Positions 27,785-36,259 of a DNA stretch of 64,000 nt are shown piece after piece; position 1 is the first letter of the stretch; each line of letters begins with the position of its first letter. Position numbers and translations under genes: made by a program. Under the pieces are notes generated by a model. That model was not told the origin of the DNA, did no database searches, and saw only the letters and a program-made list of their open reading frames with translations. The DNA lies in assembly GCF_000147875.1 (NCBI RefSeq), contig NC_014507.1, positions 2,232,001-2,296,000 of the forward strand, written 5' to 3'. This stretch comes from Methanolacinia petrolearia DSM 11571. GTDB lineage: Archaea > Halobacteriota > Methanomicrobia > Methanomicrobiales > Methanomicrobiaceae.

Positions 27785-27821
27785 CAATGACGAAAATATC
27801 TACCTATACAAAATAAAAAAC

Positions 27822-28622
27822 TCAAATCAGCCCGATGTTCATGGCATAATAAAAAACAAACAAAACGACACACACGACAATCCCTCCGATCATGAGATAA
27901 TCGGCCGCTCCCGGGGGATTCTCCATCACGTGCGTTCTCTTCATCGTCCGAAGGCCCCTGAGATCGATCGTCAGGCCCAGGACGTTAGCCTTCCCCAGTG
28001 CATTTGAGACGAGCGGGATCATAACAGGAGCCATGGAATTGATCTTTCCTTTCACTCCTTTCCCGGGATTGTACGCCCTCGCAAGCTGTGCCTCCTGAAT
28101 TCTCTTCCCTTCCAGCTGGAGGCTTGGAATGAAACGTATCGCTATTAAGAGCATCAGTGTATAGTCCACAGGGAGCCTCATCGTTTGTAAGGCGTGAACC
28201 AGTTCTCTCGGCTGTGTCGAAATGATCACAATCTGGAATGCAAACAACATCACGAAGAAGCGAAGCGAGAGGATCATCGCAAAGGTCAGGGCTCCGCTCG
28301 TTATCGGCACAACGCCACCGATCAACGGGATGAATGACGGTATAAGATATCCGACCGTGTCTCCCGCCTGCATAGTGATAATCGTCAGGAGGAAAAGGCC
28401 CAGCGATAGGAATATCAGCATCGGAACCTGCCTTAAGAGCTCCATGTGCATCTTTCCGGCGATCGACAGAAGGAAGATCACGGCAACGATCCCGAGAAGG
28501 ACAATCGGATCTGTTGAAATTATTGCCGCGATTATGACGAACACAAGGAAGATGACCTTCGTTAATGCGTTCATCCGGTGAAATACTCCGTTCATCCTCT
28601 TATACTGCAAAATCTCCGACAT
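27822..28622 (-). CDS. ecfT: ECF transporter T component (EcfT/CbiQ family)
   Basis: 266 residues with about five to six membrane helices. Cytoplasmic coupling motifs of EcfT are visible (EAQLARAYNPGKGVKG, and GLTIDLRGLRTMKRTHV at about 225-240 with the Arg-Gly pattern). It links the ATPases to the substrate-binding S subunit. It touches the upstream S-A-A fusion gene end to end (28622). The pair forms a complete ECF importer with its own S domain. Confidence 0.87.
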   Translation of the reverse strand: MSEILQYKRMNGVFHRMNALTKVIFLVFVIIAAIISTDPIVLLGIVAVIFLLSIAGKMHMELLRQVPMLIFLSLGLFLLTIITMQAGDTVGYLIPSFIPLIGGVVPITSGALTFAMILSLRFFVMLFAFQIVIISTQPRELVHALQTMRLPVDYTLMLLIAIRFIPSLQLEGKRIQEAQLARAYNPGKGVKGKINSMAPVMIPLVSNALGKANVLGLTIDLRGLRTMKRTHVMENPPGAADYLMIGGIVVCVVLFVFYYAMNIGLI

Positions 28623-30664
28623 TATTCGTTCACCTCCCTGAAAGTATCCGAAACGATCTTCCCGTCTGCCATCTTTATGATTCTCGCCGCATGGTTCCTG
28701 ACGATATCCAAATCATGGCTCACCATGATTATCGTATGTCCGGCTCCTGAAAGACCCTCAAGGATATTCATGATCCTCTCCGACTCAACCGGATCGAGGC
28801 CGGTCGTAGGTTCGTCGAGAAGAATCACTTTCGGTTTCATGGCAACGACACAGGCGATCGCAAGCCTCTGCCTCTCCCCGCGGCTCATCGATCTTGGGAA
28901 CGCCCCTTTCTGCTCAGAAAGCCCTACCTCGTCAATGACCTCGTCGATGTATCCTTCCTGATAATCCATCGAGATGTTCTTCAGGCCGAACTCGATCTCC
29001 CTCTCGATCGTATCCTCGAAGAGCATCGTATCGGGATTCTGGAAAACAAGCCCGACATGGCGGGAGAGTTCGATCACACCCGAACCCGATGAATCGATCC
29101 CCGAGATCATAACAGTCCCCGATGTCGGCTTCAGGAGACCATTAAGATGCTTCGAAAGGGTAGTCTTACCAGAACCGTTCTCTCCGATTATTGCAATAAA
29201 CTCCCCGGGGTAGAAATCTACGGAAATTCCGTCAAGTGCCCTGAATCCACCGTAGTCATGGACAAGGTCACGGATCGACACGACCGGTTCGCCGCTGCCA
29301 TTTCTGTTCTTCCCGTCCAGGCTGTACCCGAATGTTACGGTCTTCTCCGCTTCCTCCTTCTCTCTCTCGCTGAAGAACTCCGAAGGCGAGATCTCGTTCA
29401 CCAATCTTCCGTTATCTATGAAGATCACCCTGTCGGCGATCGCCGAGAGTGCTTTGGGCTTCTGTTCGACGACTATGATGGTCTTTCCCTCATTCTTCAG
29501 CCTCGTAAGAACGGCAATAATTTGTTCGGTTGCAACCGTATCCAGTTCAGCGGTAGCCTCGTCAAGGATTAGACAGTCGTTTCCCGATGCAAGCGTCGAT
29601 GCAAGGGCCACCCTCTGCTTCTGGCCGCCCGACAGGGTATGCGGCGACCTGTAGCGGAGGTGCTCGATATTGGTCAGCTTCATTATATCTTCGAGCCGTT
29701 TTACTACATCTTCCGCCTCAAGACCCCTGTTCTCAAGCCCCGAGAGAACTTCCTCCTCCACAGTCGTAAAGATCAACTGGGCATCGGCATCGTCGAAGAC
29801 TACTCCGACATGTTTCCCGATATCACCCATATCGGCATAAGAGGAGACATCTCTCCCGAATATCGAGATAGTCCCTTCTTCCCTGCCTTCGTATTCATGA
29901 TGAAGGATGCCTGCCGCTGCAAGACAGAGCGTCGTCTTTCCCGCACCTGTCGTCCCGTTGATTAGCACGCACTCTCCCCTGTTTATTTTGAGATTTATGT
30001 CAGAGAGCGCGGGCCTTTTGCCTGCCGGATAGTTATACGTATAATCTTTGAACTCAACCGCCACGGGAGATATTATCCCTTCTCCGGAAGGTGAGATCCC
30101 TTCTGCCTTTGCAGGAGCAGGCTCCGCCTCACCCTTTATCCCCCTCATAAGTATCCTCGATGACGGGAAGTAGAGCACCTGTGTTATTACCGAATTAAAG
30201 ACCGCGGTCGCGATGACTATAGGAGAGAGTGTAACGACGAATGCCCCTATCGTATTATACTGTCCTGCCAGCGGAATAATGCCTGCTACAATCACTACGA
30301 TGCTCACCAGCAGGAACGTAAAACCGCTTGCAAGAGTGGCCACAAGCGTTGAAATCCCCGGGGAAAGGGGGAGCCTCTTCCTTGTTACCGAATAGACGCC
30401 GAGACACACCAGGGCTCCGACCGGTTCGCTTATGAGATTTCCCGGCGGAAAGATCGAGTGGCTGATCAGGGCGGAGACGATTCCCGCAACGATACCAATG
30501 CCGAGCGCGTCCCTCGCCCTGGGAGCAATCAGGATAATCGCAAGACAGTAAAGTGCAATAATCGGGTTTGCGACGATCGCACCGGGAATAATATTTGAAA
30601 AATATCTCAGAATCGCACCAATCGCCAGAAGAATACCCACGATCGCAATGTCTTTTGATTTCAT
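28622..30664 (-). CDS. ECF transporter S-A-A fusion (substrate subunit plus two ATPase domains)
   Basis: 680 residues. Residues 1 to about 175 are an S component with five to six helices (AIVGILLAIGAILRYFSNIIPGAIVANP...). The first ATPase spans about 205-430 (NGTTGAGKTT, LSGGQKQRVALAS, CLILDEATAELD). The second spans about 455-680 (GENGSGKTT, MSRGERQRLAIAC, ILLDEPTTGLD). Fusing the S subunit to both ATPases is uncommon; usually S is separate. The substrate is not identifiable. Its S domain is closely similar to the stand-alone protein at 30776. Confidence 0.87.
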   Translation of the reverse strand: MKSKDIAIVGILLAIGAILRYFSNIIPGAIVANPIIALYCLAIILIAPRARDALGIGIVAGIVSALISHSIFPPGNLISEPVGALVCLGVYSVTRKRLPLSPGISTLVATLASGFTFLLVSIVVIVAGIIPLAGQYNTIGAFVVTLSPIVIATAVFNSVITQVLYFPSSRILMRGIKGEAEPAPAKAEGISPSGEGIISPVAVEFKDYTYNYPAGKRPALSDINLKINRGECVLINGTTGAGKTTLCLAAAGILHHEYEGREEGTISIFGRDVSSYADMGDIGKHVGVVFDDADAQLIFTTVEEEVLSGLENRGLEAEDVVKRLEDIMKLTNIEHLRYRSPHTLSGGQKQRVALASTLASGNDCLILDEATAELDTVATEQIIAVLTRLKNEGKTIIVVEQKPKALSAIADRVIFIDNGRLVNEISPSEFFSEREKEEAEKTVTFGYSLDGKNRNGSGEPVVSIRDLVHDYGGFRALDGISVDFYPGEFIAIIGENGSGKTTLSKHLNGLLKPTSGTVMISGIDSSGSGVIELSRHVGLVFQNPDTMLFEDTIEREIEFGLKNISMDYQEGYIDEVIDEVGLSEQKGAFPRSMSRGERQRLAIACVVAMKPKVILLDEPTTGLDPVESERIMNILEGLSGAGHTIIMVSHDLDIVRNHAARIIKMADGKIVSDTFREVNE

Positions 30665-30775
30665 CTCATTTTTCCTCCGGACATATTATCAGAATTACCT
30701 GTTAATTATTTTGTCCCTCAATGTATAAACGTGTCCATCGAGGCGTATTTTTATCCAAAAGAGTACCCGGTGAAA

Positions 30776-31294
30776 TTACCGGGAGAGAATTCTTTTTGCA
30801 GGGAAGTACAGGACCTGCGTAACGATACAGTTGAAAACCGCCGTGATGATCACGATTGGTGCAACAGCCGCGAAGAATCCCATAACTGTTCCTGTGGGAA
30901 TTGAGATTATCAAGGCAAGCATCACAAGCATGCAGACGAGAATGAACGAAAAACCGCTCACGCATGTTGCAACAAATGTCGTAATCGCCGGTGCGACTGC
31001 AATCTTGTTCTCGAGCATTGAGTAAAGGAGCATACATACAATGGCGCCCAGCGACTCACTGACAAGATTCGCCGGCGGAAAGATCGAGTGGCTGATCATC
31101 ATCGAAACGATCGCAGCGACGATTCCTATCCCGAAAGCCTCTTTTACGGTAGGATGAATCAGTATGATCGCAAGACAATACAGTGCGATTACCGGGTTTC
31201 CCACGATTGCACCGGGGAACATGTTCGCGATAAATCTCAGGATCGCCCCTATGGCGAGGAGAATTCCTACTACTGCGATATCCCGGGATTTCAT
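30776..31294 (-). CDS. Stand-alone ECF transporter S component
   Basis: 172 residues. It is a close paralogue of the S domain of the fusion, sharing MKS(R/K)DIAVVGILLAIGAILR, GAIVGNPVIALYCLAIILI, SHSIFPP and FNCIVTQVLYFPAKRIL. It ends about where the fusion's ATPase linker begins. It lies 111 bp upstream of the fusion and is transcribed in the same direction, so it could swap in as an alternative substrate subunit. It is divergent from the cytosine deaminase gene. Confidence 0.85.
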   Translation of the reverse strand: MKSRDIAVVGILLAIGAILRFIANMFPGAIVGNPVIALYCLAIILIHPTVKEAFGIGIVAAIVSMMISHSIFPPANLVSESLGAIVCMLLYSMLENKIAVAPAITTFVATCVSGFSFILVCMLVMLALIISIPTGTVMGFFAAVAPIVIITAVFNCIVTQVLYFPAKRILSR

Positions 31295-31370
31295 CTCAGA
31301 ATCCCCCCGCAGATTCAGATTTTTTCCGTAGAACAGTACCAGTCATAATATAACCACCAATTGTCATCAA

Positions 31371-31386
31371 TGTACATATCTGTACA
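31371..31386. promoter_or_regulatory. Paired TGTACA operator-like site
   Basis: Two palindromic TGTACA hexamers, at 31371-31376 and 31381-31386, are spaced ten bases apart (one helical turn). They lie in the divergent control region between the S component and the deaminase. A TATA-like GTATAAAT follows at 31392-31399. The spacing suggests a dimeric regulator. It overlaps the longest possible reading of the deaminase, which argues for a downstream start. Confidence 0.4.
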
Positions 31387-31456
31387 ATATTGTATAAATA
31401 TGTTGCCAAACGATTACCAAAAATTCCAAATCCGGGAAATACCCAAAAGTAATGAA

Positions 31457-31903
31457 ATGAACCCTGCAACAGACAGATTTATGACCGCGGCAATAATCGA
31501 GGCGAAAACGGGACATGACGAAGGCGGAATCCCAATAGGTGCGGTTCTCGTCAGGGACGGCAAAATCATCGGCAGTGGGCACAACAGGCGTATCCAGGAG
31601 AACGACCCCATAATTCATGCAGAGATCGACTGCCTGAGAAACGCAGGAAGGATCGGGAGCTACAAGGACACGACCCTCTACTCCACACTCATGCCATGCT
31701 ACCTTTGTGCGGGAGCCGTAGTGCAGTTCGGGATCCGCCGGGTTGTTGTGGGAGAGTCGAGGAACTTTGCAGGCGCAAAAGAGTTCCTGATATCGATGGG
31801 CGTCGAGGTGACAGATCTCGACCTTGATGAATGCGCCGATATGATGGCGGAGTTCATAAAGAACAATCCGGAGTTGTGGAACGAGGATATCGGGGAACTG
31901 TAA
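31457..31903 (+). CDS. Cytosine deaminase, yeast Fcy1-like (CMP/dCMP deaminase fold)
   Basis: 148 residues from ATG 31457. Zinc motifs are HAEID and PCYLC, with the catalytic Glu in HAE. Beyond the fold, several blocks match the yeast enzyme: GGIPIGAVLV, GSGHNRRIQ, DTTLYSTLMPC, IRRVVVGESRNF and the C-terminal ELWNEDIGE. The likely reaction is cytosine to uracil (or a related base such as creatinine or isocytosine). In-frame ATGs at 31361 and 31400 give longer forms. I prefer 31457 because its length is close to the yeast protein and the TGTACA pair lies upstream. It is divergent from an ECF S gene, which suggests base or precursor uptake. Confidence 0.8.
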   Translation: MNPATDRFMTAAIIEAKTGHDEGGIPIGAVLVRDGKIIGSGHNRRIQENDPIIHAEIDCLRNAGRIGSYKDTTLYSTLMPCYLCAGAVVQFGIRRVVVGESRNFAGAKEFLISMGVEVTDLDLDECADMMAEFIKNNPELWNEDIGEL

Positions 31904-31939
31904 AATCAATTTTTCAGGCATTTGGCAGGCACTTTTTAA

Positions 31940-32299
31940 AAGGGCATAAACCCCCGGAGTTTTCTCAATTTTTTTAGATCGGGCGTAAGTCTCTGGAATT
32001 TCCTTATTTTTTTTAGATTGGGCTTAAGCCCCTGACGGGGCAGCCCCATCGCAAGTTTCTACGAAACTTGCTCAATGATGATAACCCGACCTGGGCGCTA
32101 CCCATTCGGGTAGCCCCGGCCGGGAGAGAGGGATCTAATAACTTAAAACAAGTTATAACAGGTAGCCAGAATTCATCCAGTAATTTATAATGGCGATGAA
32201 AATTCTCTGGAGCCGGAGGAATGCTTGTCCATCCCGACGGTGACCTATCGCAATGAGGGGGAGGGTCCAAGGGAGGGGGAATCATCTCCCGCCCTTCCC
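31940..32299 (+). repeat. Structured intergenic repeat, copy C, with tandem partial starts
   Basis: The core runs 32029-32299 (GGGCTTAAGCCCCTGACGGGG; GCAAGTTT..AAACTTGC stem; CTACCCATTCGGGTAG; about 100 bp variable; GGAATGCTTGTCCATCCC; terminal purine stem). Two shorter head fragments precede it at 31940 and 31980 (GGGCATAAACCCCC, GGGCGTAAGTCTC), spaced about 40-45 bp. This is an array of partial starts not seen in other copies. It lies between the convergent deaminase and usp genes. Confidence 0.78.
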
Positions 32300-32324
32300 A
32301 TCAATACATATTATCCAAAAAAAA

Positions 32325-32774
32325 TTATCTTAAGATTAGAATAGGGACATTGATCGATGTGGAGATCTCCTTGAACAGGGTCCCGACCCTTATATTGGAT
32401 CTCTTACCAAAGGCTCCCATGACAACGAGATTGTATCCACCGGAGGAGAACTCCTTCAGGATCGCGTCCTCACGCTTCCCCTCGACGATCTTCGAACTCC
32501 CTTTCAGGTTCATCCTGTTCATGTTCAGGGTCAGCTCGTTCAGATCCTCTCCGATGCTCTTCTTTAAGTCCCTGTATATCTTGTCCTCGTGCTCGTTAAC
32601 GAGATCGCACCTGTTGCTCTGCTGGCAGAAATAGAAGGCTGCGGCACGGGTCTCCTCCCGGTCGATAACCGAGAAGATCGTTATTTCCGCATCCTTCTTC
32701 TTCGCAATCTCTATGGCGTTTATTGCCGCTTTGTAACTCCACTTCGAACCGTCCAGAAGTACTAATATTTTCAT
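32325..32774 (-). CDS. Universal stress protein (UspA family)
   Basis: 149 residues, one Usp domain. The N-terminal strand is MKILVLLDGSKWSYKAAINAIEIA. The C-terminal nucleotide-binding loop reads VVMGAFGKRSNIRVGTLFKEIS, close to the G-x2-G-x9-G-[ST] ATP-binding pattern. It is 19 bp downstream of the transporter gene, so it is co-transcribed and could regulate it. Physical coupling of Usp domains to ion transporters is known in other systems; here it is inferred. Confidence 0.85.
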   Translation of the reverse strand: MKILVLLDGSKWSYKAAINAIEIAKKKDAEITIFSVIDREETRAAAFYFCQQSNRCDLVNEHEDKIYRDLKKSIGEDLNELTLNMNRMNLKGSSKIVEGKREDAILKEFSSGGYNLVVMGAFGKRSNIRVGTLFKEISTSINVPILILR

Positions 32775-32793
32775 CCTTACACCTTCCTTTAAT

Positions 32794-34122
32794 TTAGAAC
32801 ATTATATACAGCATACCCAGACCAATCGCGACCGTGACGACGAGAACGAACATTCCGATCTTCAGGAAATCGAAGAACGTGATCTTTATTCCTTCTCTCT
32901 CCGCTATACCCAGCACGACTACGTTTGCAGACGCCGCAATTGCCGTTCCGTTTCCGCCCAGACAGGCACCGAGCGAAAGTGCCCACCAAAGCGGGTAGAT
33001 ATCGATATTCGGCGCATTCAGCCCGATATCCTGTATCAGCGGTATAAGAGCTGCCGTAAGCGGGATGTTATCCACAATTGCAGAGGCAATCGCCGAGAAC
33101 CATGCGATCACGAACATAGCCTCGCCGGTACTTGTCAGGCTGGACGTCATCATCAGTGCAAGATCGTTTATAACCCCCGTCTCTACAAGTCCGCCGACAA
33201 GGATGAACAGGCCGCCGAAGAAGAACAGGGCGGTCCATTCGACCTTCTCGAATATTACCTCCGGGGACTTTCTCGACCAGAACAATATCAGCGCTGCGCC
33301 GATGAGGGCGACCTCGGCAGGCTCAAGGGTCATCGACGAGTCTACGAACGGAAGGAACGTGTGCAGGATCTCACCGATATTGTTGTGCATGAAGAAGAGC
33401 ATGATTACAATTGCAAGGGCGATGATCGATTTCTTGAACAGAACGGTATCCTGGATCGCCGCACGCTCGTCGAGTGCATCTATAGTCTTCTTTATCGCAG
33501 CTTTTCCTGCATCGTCGACCTTCATCTTCCTTCCGTATATGACATAGAATATCAACAGTACCACGAGCAGATCCACGATTGCGATCGGCGCCATCGTTAA
33601 GAGGAATTCGTTGAATGTCAGGCCCGCAGCGGATGCAATCATGATGTTCGGCGGATCTCCGATAAGAGTCGCCATTCCGCCCACGTTCGAGGATAAAATC
33701 TCGGCAAGGAGGAACGGGATCGGGTTTAAATCCATGACCTTTGCGATGTAGAGAAGCATCGGGGTCATCAGGAGAACCGTGGTAACATTATCAAGGAAGG
33801 CGCTCGTCACTGCGGTGACACACGAGAATAAAACCAGCACCATAATCGGGCTGCCCTTCGCCGCCTTCGCCGTGATTATCGCGAGATATTCAAACAGACC
33901 GCTGTTGCTCGCGACATTCACGATGATCATCATTCCCATCAGAAGGAATATCGTCCCGAAATCCACATGGTCGAGCAAACTATCCCATGGGACGATCCCG
34001 AGGAATACCAGAACAGCAGCACCTGCCATCGCCGCAACGGCCCTGTTTATCCTCTCGTCGACTATCAGGGCATACGTAATCAGGAATACAACTACTGCAA
34101 TTAATGCCTCAATTAATGCCAT
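32794..34122 (-). CDS. ArsB/NhaD-type ion transporter (IT superfamily)
   Basis: 442 residues with about 11-12 helices. Family marks are DNVTTVLLMTPMLLYIAKV (about 112-130) and the GGMATLIGDPPN loop (about 150-161), mirrored by a second half with SAIVDNIPLTAALIPLI and LGACLGGNGTAIAASANVVV. It could move arsenite, Na+/H+ or a dicarboxylate; the sequence does not decide. No arsR or arsenate genes are nearby, which weakens an arsenic role. It is sandwiched between two Usp-like genes. Confidence 0.8.
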   Translation of the reverse strand: MALIEALIAVVVFLITYALIVDERINRAVAAMAGAAVLVFLGIVPWDSLLDHVDFGTIFLLMGMMIIVNVASNSGLFEYLAIITAKAAKGSPIMVLVLFSCVTAVTSAFLDNVTTVLLMTPMLLYIAKVMDLNPIPFLLAEILSSNVGGMATLIGDPPNIMIASAAGLTFNEFLLTMAPIAIVDLLVVLLIFYVIYGRKMKVDDAGKAAIKKTIDALDERAAIQDTVLFKKSIIALAIVIMLFFMHNNIGEILHTFLPFVDSSMTLEPAEVALIGAALILFWSRKSPEVIFEKVEWTALFFFGGLFILVGGLVETGVINDLALMMTSSLTSTGEAMFVIAWFSAIASAIVDNIPLTAALIPLIQDIGLNAPNIDIYPLWWALSLGACLGGNGTAIAASANVVVLGIAEREGIKITFFDFLKIGMFVLVVTVAIGLGMLYIMF

Positions 34123-34146
34123 ATGAATGCTTCACCTCCAAAAACC

Positions 34147-34692
34147 TCAGTATAAAATAGTGGATACACTCATCTGCTGGACAAGACGCTGTGCAACAGG
34201 GCTTATCTCGTTTTCATCGCCCCTGCCTCCGCCATAGCACTTGGAGATCGCGACAAGGTCGTAATTTTCGGACATTATCTCGACATCGTCCCATTTATGG
34301 CCGGAATACTGGCGGCGGTTCACAGCCATTCCCCGCCCTTCAAGCTCTCCCGATATCTTTTCGAGAAGTTTCGTGCCGTACTCCTCTTTTCTGGCCTGGT
34401 AGACCCCTGCCGTATCTTCTCCCAGAACATCGCTTATTATCGAGACGACATCGGAGTCGGTAATATATACCAGATTTATTTCAATACCGTCAAAAGCGGT
34501 CAGGAGATCATAAAGATCCTCCGATGCCCCCTTGACAAAAATATCGAGCGGCATCAGAACCTTCCTGAAATTACAGATGACGATCTCGTCTTCGGTCAGG
34601 AGGAACTCGCGGTAATCTTTTAAAACATCTTTGTACCGGGTTCCGACAACATCCTTGAATTTTCTATTGATCAGCGATTTGAAATATTCCAT
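34147..34692 (-). CDS. UspA-like protein, divergent
   Basis: 181 residues from ATG 34692 (207 if ATG 34770 is used). It has Usp-like beta-alpha units (KVLMPLDIFVKGASEDLYDLLTAFDGIEINLVYITDSDVVSIISDVLG ... ENYDLVAISKCYGGG). The usual ATP-binding loop is replaced by CYGGGRGDENEIS. I prefer 34692 because CCGGAGA lies just upstream, and because 34770 would put the start codon inside a hairpin. It is 25 bp upstream of the transporter gene in the same direction. Confidence 0.65.
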   Translation of the reverse strand: MEYFKSLINRKFKDVVGTRYKDVLKDYREFLLTEDEIVICNFRKVLMPLDIFVKGASEDLYDLLTAFDGIEINLVYITDSDVVSIISDVLGEDTAGVYQARKEEYGTKLLEKISGELEGRGMAVNRRQYSGHKWDDVEIMSENYDLVAISKCYGGGRGDENEISPVAQRLVQQMSVSTILY

Positions 34693-34750
34693 ATCAATCT
34701 CCGGAATATGAGTGAATACTCTGATTTGTATTGACCACTCCTTAAGCTTT

Positions 34751-34769
34751 TGCAACCTCGAAGGTTGCA
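34751..34769 (-). terminator. Hairpin downstream of the lipoprotein gene
   Basis: A perfect 8-bp stem (TGCAACCT/AGGTTGCA) with a three-base loop, 21 bp after the lipoprotein stop. It could end that transcript or act in the leader of the Usp-like gene. There is no long T-tract, so it is not a textbook terminator. Confidence 0.4.
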
Positions 34770-34789
34770 TTTATCTTCCGCAAAAATGT

Positions 34790-35389
34790 CTAACGATATT
34801 CCTCGAGGAACGATATATTCGAATTCAATGATTCAAGCATTGCATCGAGTTCTCCACGGATTACACCGATAGCCTGCGTATAGTCCGAACTGATCAGGTT
34901 CTTGTCTATATCGCCGCCCATAACCTGTAGGAAGAGAATTCTCTGTCGTATATTTTGATAATCGTTAAGGACTTCAACAAGGCCGGTCCTGAATTCAGGC
35001 GTGCTCGTCTGGAAGATCGCTTCGGCCTCATCGTCCACAGCGGCCAGTTCCGAACATACATCGAGGAAATCGATCTTGAACTGAAGGGATTTTATTCTTG
35101 CCTCATACCCGTATCCTTCCAGATAGAAGGTCGGGCCGAGTGCATAGAGCTTATCGAGAGCCTCTTTGTACTGGGTCTCTGAGGCCCCGAGCTGGGAGTA
35201 GAATATCTCGTCCTGTGTCGTGAAATCGATCGCGATCAGCCTGTTGTCGGCAAGCTTCTCGATCGAATTGATCTCCCCCAAAGTTGCATTATTGACTTCA
35301 TCCTGCGAAGAGCAGCCGGAAGAGATCGAAACTGCAACCAGGATGAGGACGGCGATAAGAGGGAGGAAAGTGCTAAAGCTGGATCTCAT
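34790..35389 (-). CDS. Exported lipoprotein, coiled-coil-like, unknown function
   Basis: 199 residues from ATG 35389, chosen because AAAGGAGG precedes it by seven bases. The longer reading to 35452 lacks such a site. The signal peptide ends with the lipobox ISSGC, then about 170 residues with mostly helical, Leu/Glu-rich sequence. No enzyme motif was recognised. It overlaps the upstream transglutaminase-like gene by 17 bp, so the two are translated from one message and may work together at the cell surface. Confidence 0.75.
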   Translation of the reverse strand: MRSSFSTFLPLIAVLILVAVSISSGCSSQDEVNNATLGEINSIEKLADNRLIAIDFTTQDEIFYSQLGASETQYKEALDKLYALGPTFYLEGYGYEARIKSLQFKIDFLDVCSELAAVDDEAEAIFQTSTPEFRTGLVEVLNDYQNIRQRILFLQVMGGDIDKNLISSDYTQAIGVIRGELDAMLESLNSNISFLEEYR

Positions 35390-36221
35390 ACAGAGCCTCC
35401 TTTCCGAATACATCCTCTTCGTAGTAACCGTGACCGGGCGTATCGGACGCATAGGTTCCGTCGGGGTAATAGAATACAGCCTGCTGACCTACACCGTAAT
35501 AACTCTCACCGGGATGCACCAGTTCATGATAATTGGAGGTATCCCCGTAGACATAGTATCCCATATCCGGATTCCGGCCTACCGACCAGTCGAAGTTCAG
35601 CCAGTATGCAGTCTCCCCGCTCTGCCCGTCGATACTGTAATAGACCCTCTCACAGTCATAACGGGCGGAGATATACCTGCATTGCCCGATCACTTCATCT
35701 TCATTCGTTCCCAGGTAATATTCAGGAAACGCATGTCCCGGATTACCCCCGGTCCCCGCGACATTTACAATCCTCATCTCCGCACCCACGGAGCCGGCAA
35801 GCCCGGCCATCAGGACCGAGTAATCGTCGCAGTCTCCCCTGAGATCAGCCTTTATCGATTCAAGCGAGGACGAGATATACTCAGGGCCAAGAGGATCGCT
35901 GACGACCTTCCAGTTGCTGTTGAGGTCATCCCATATATCGCAGGCATACTGCAGGGTCTCTCCGTCAGGATCAACGGCCGTCGTTCTCAGCAGGGCGTAA
36001 CCGAGAACGGCGGAATTGTTCGTCTGGAGTGCATCCGCATAGAGAACCGCCTTCTTCTGGTCGTACGGAATCACGGGCGATTCGACAATGTCCTGCGTCT
36101 CCTGGGAGGAATATACCAGGACGCCCGCCTGAGTTGCCGCGATAATGCAGCATATTCCTGCAACGGCCAGAACAAAACCGCAGAAATTCCAGCTGCTCTT
36201 TTTCAATCCCTTCCCCTTCAT
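35373..36221 (-). CDS. Membrane-anchored transglutaminase-like cysteine protease-fold protein
   Basis: 282 residues. An N-terminal membrane helix (about 14-36) is followed by a transglutaminase-like core. The catalytic triad positions are all present: Cys in RGDCDDYSVL (about 128-137), His in GHAFPEYYL and Asp in NFDWS. The active part faces outside. The family includes peptidases, transglutaminases and peptide N-glycanases; the substrate is unknown. It is followed by the lipoprotein gene and preceded 38 bp upstream by a degenerate paralogue. Confidence 0.82.
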   Translation of the reverse strand: MKGKGLKKSSWNFCGFVLAVAGICCIIAATQAGVLVYSSQETQDIVESPVIPYDQKKAVLYADALQTNNSAVLGYALLRTTAVDPDGETLQYACDIWDDLNSNWKVVSDPLGPEYISSSLESIKADLRGDCDDYSVLMAGLAGSVGAEMRIVNVAGTGGNPGHAFPEYYLGTNEDEVIGQCRYISARYDCERVYYSIDGQSGETAYWLNFDWSVGRNPDMGYYVYGDTSNYHELVHPGESYYGVGQQAVFYYPDGTYASDTPGHGYYEEDVFGKEALYEIQL

Positions 36222-36259
36222 ATTTCACCCCGTTTCTGCCTGTTCGTCCTCACCTGAAA

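Noticed and set aside
27222-27821. tRNA or CRISPR in the repeat-rich gaps
   Set aside because: The hairpins do not form a cloverleaf with a T-loop or CCA end, and repeats are too long and irregular to be a CRISPR array.
31361-31903. Longer start (ATG 31361) for cytosine deaminase
   Set aside because: It has no ribosome-binding site, would translate through the TGTACA pair and TATA-like box, and adds 32 residues not found in the yeast enzyme.
32794-34122. Arsenite pump
   Set aside because: The family also includes Na+/H+ and dicarboxylate carriers and there is no arsR, arsA or arsC nearby; left as an IT-superfamily transporter.
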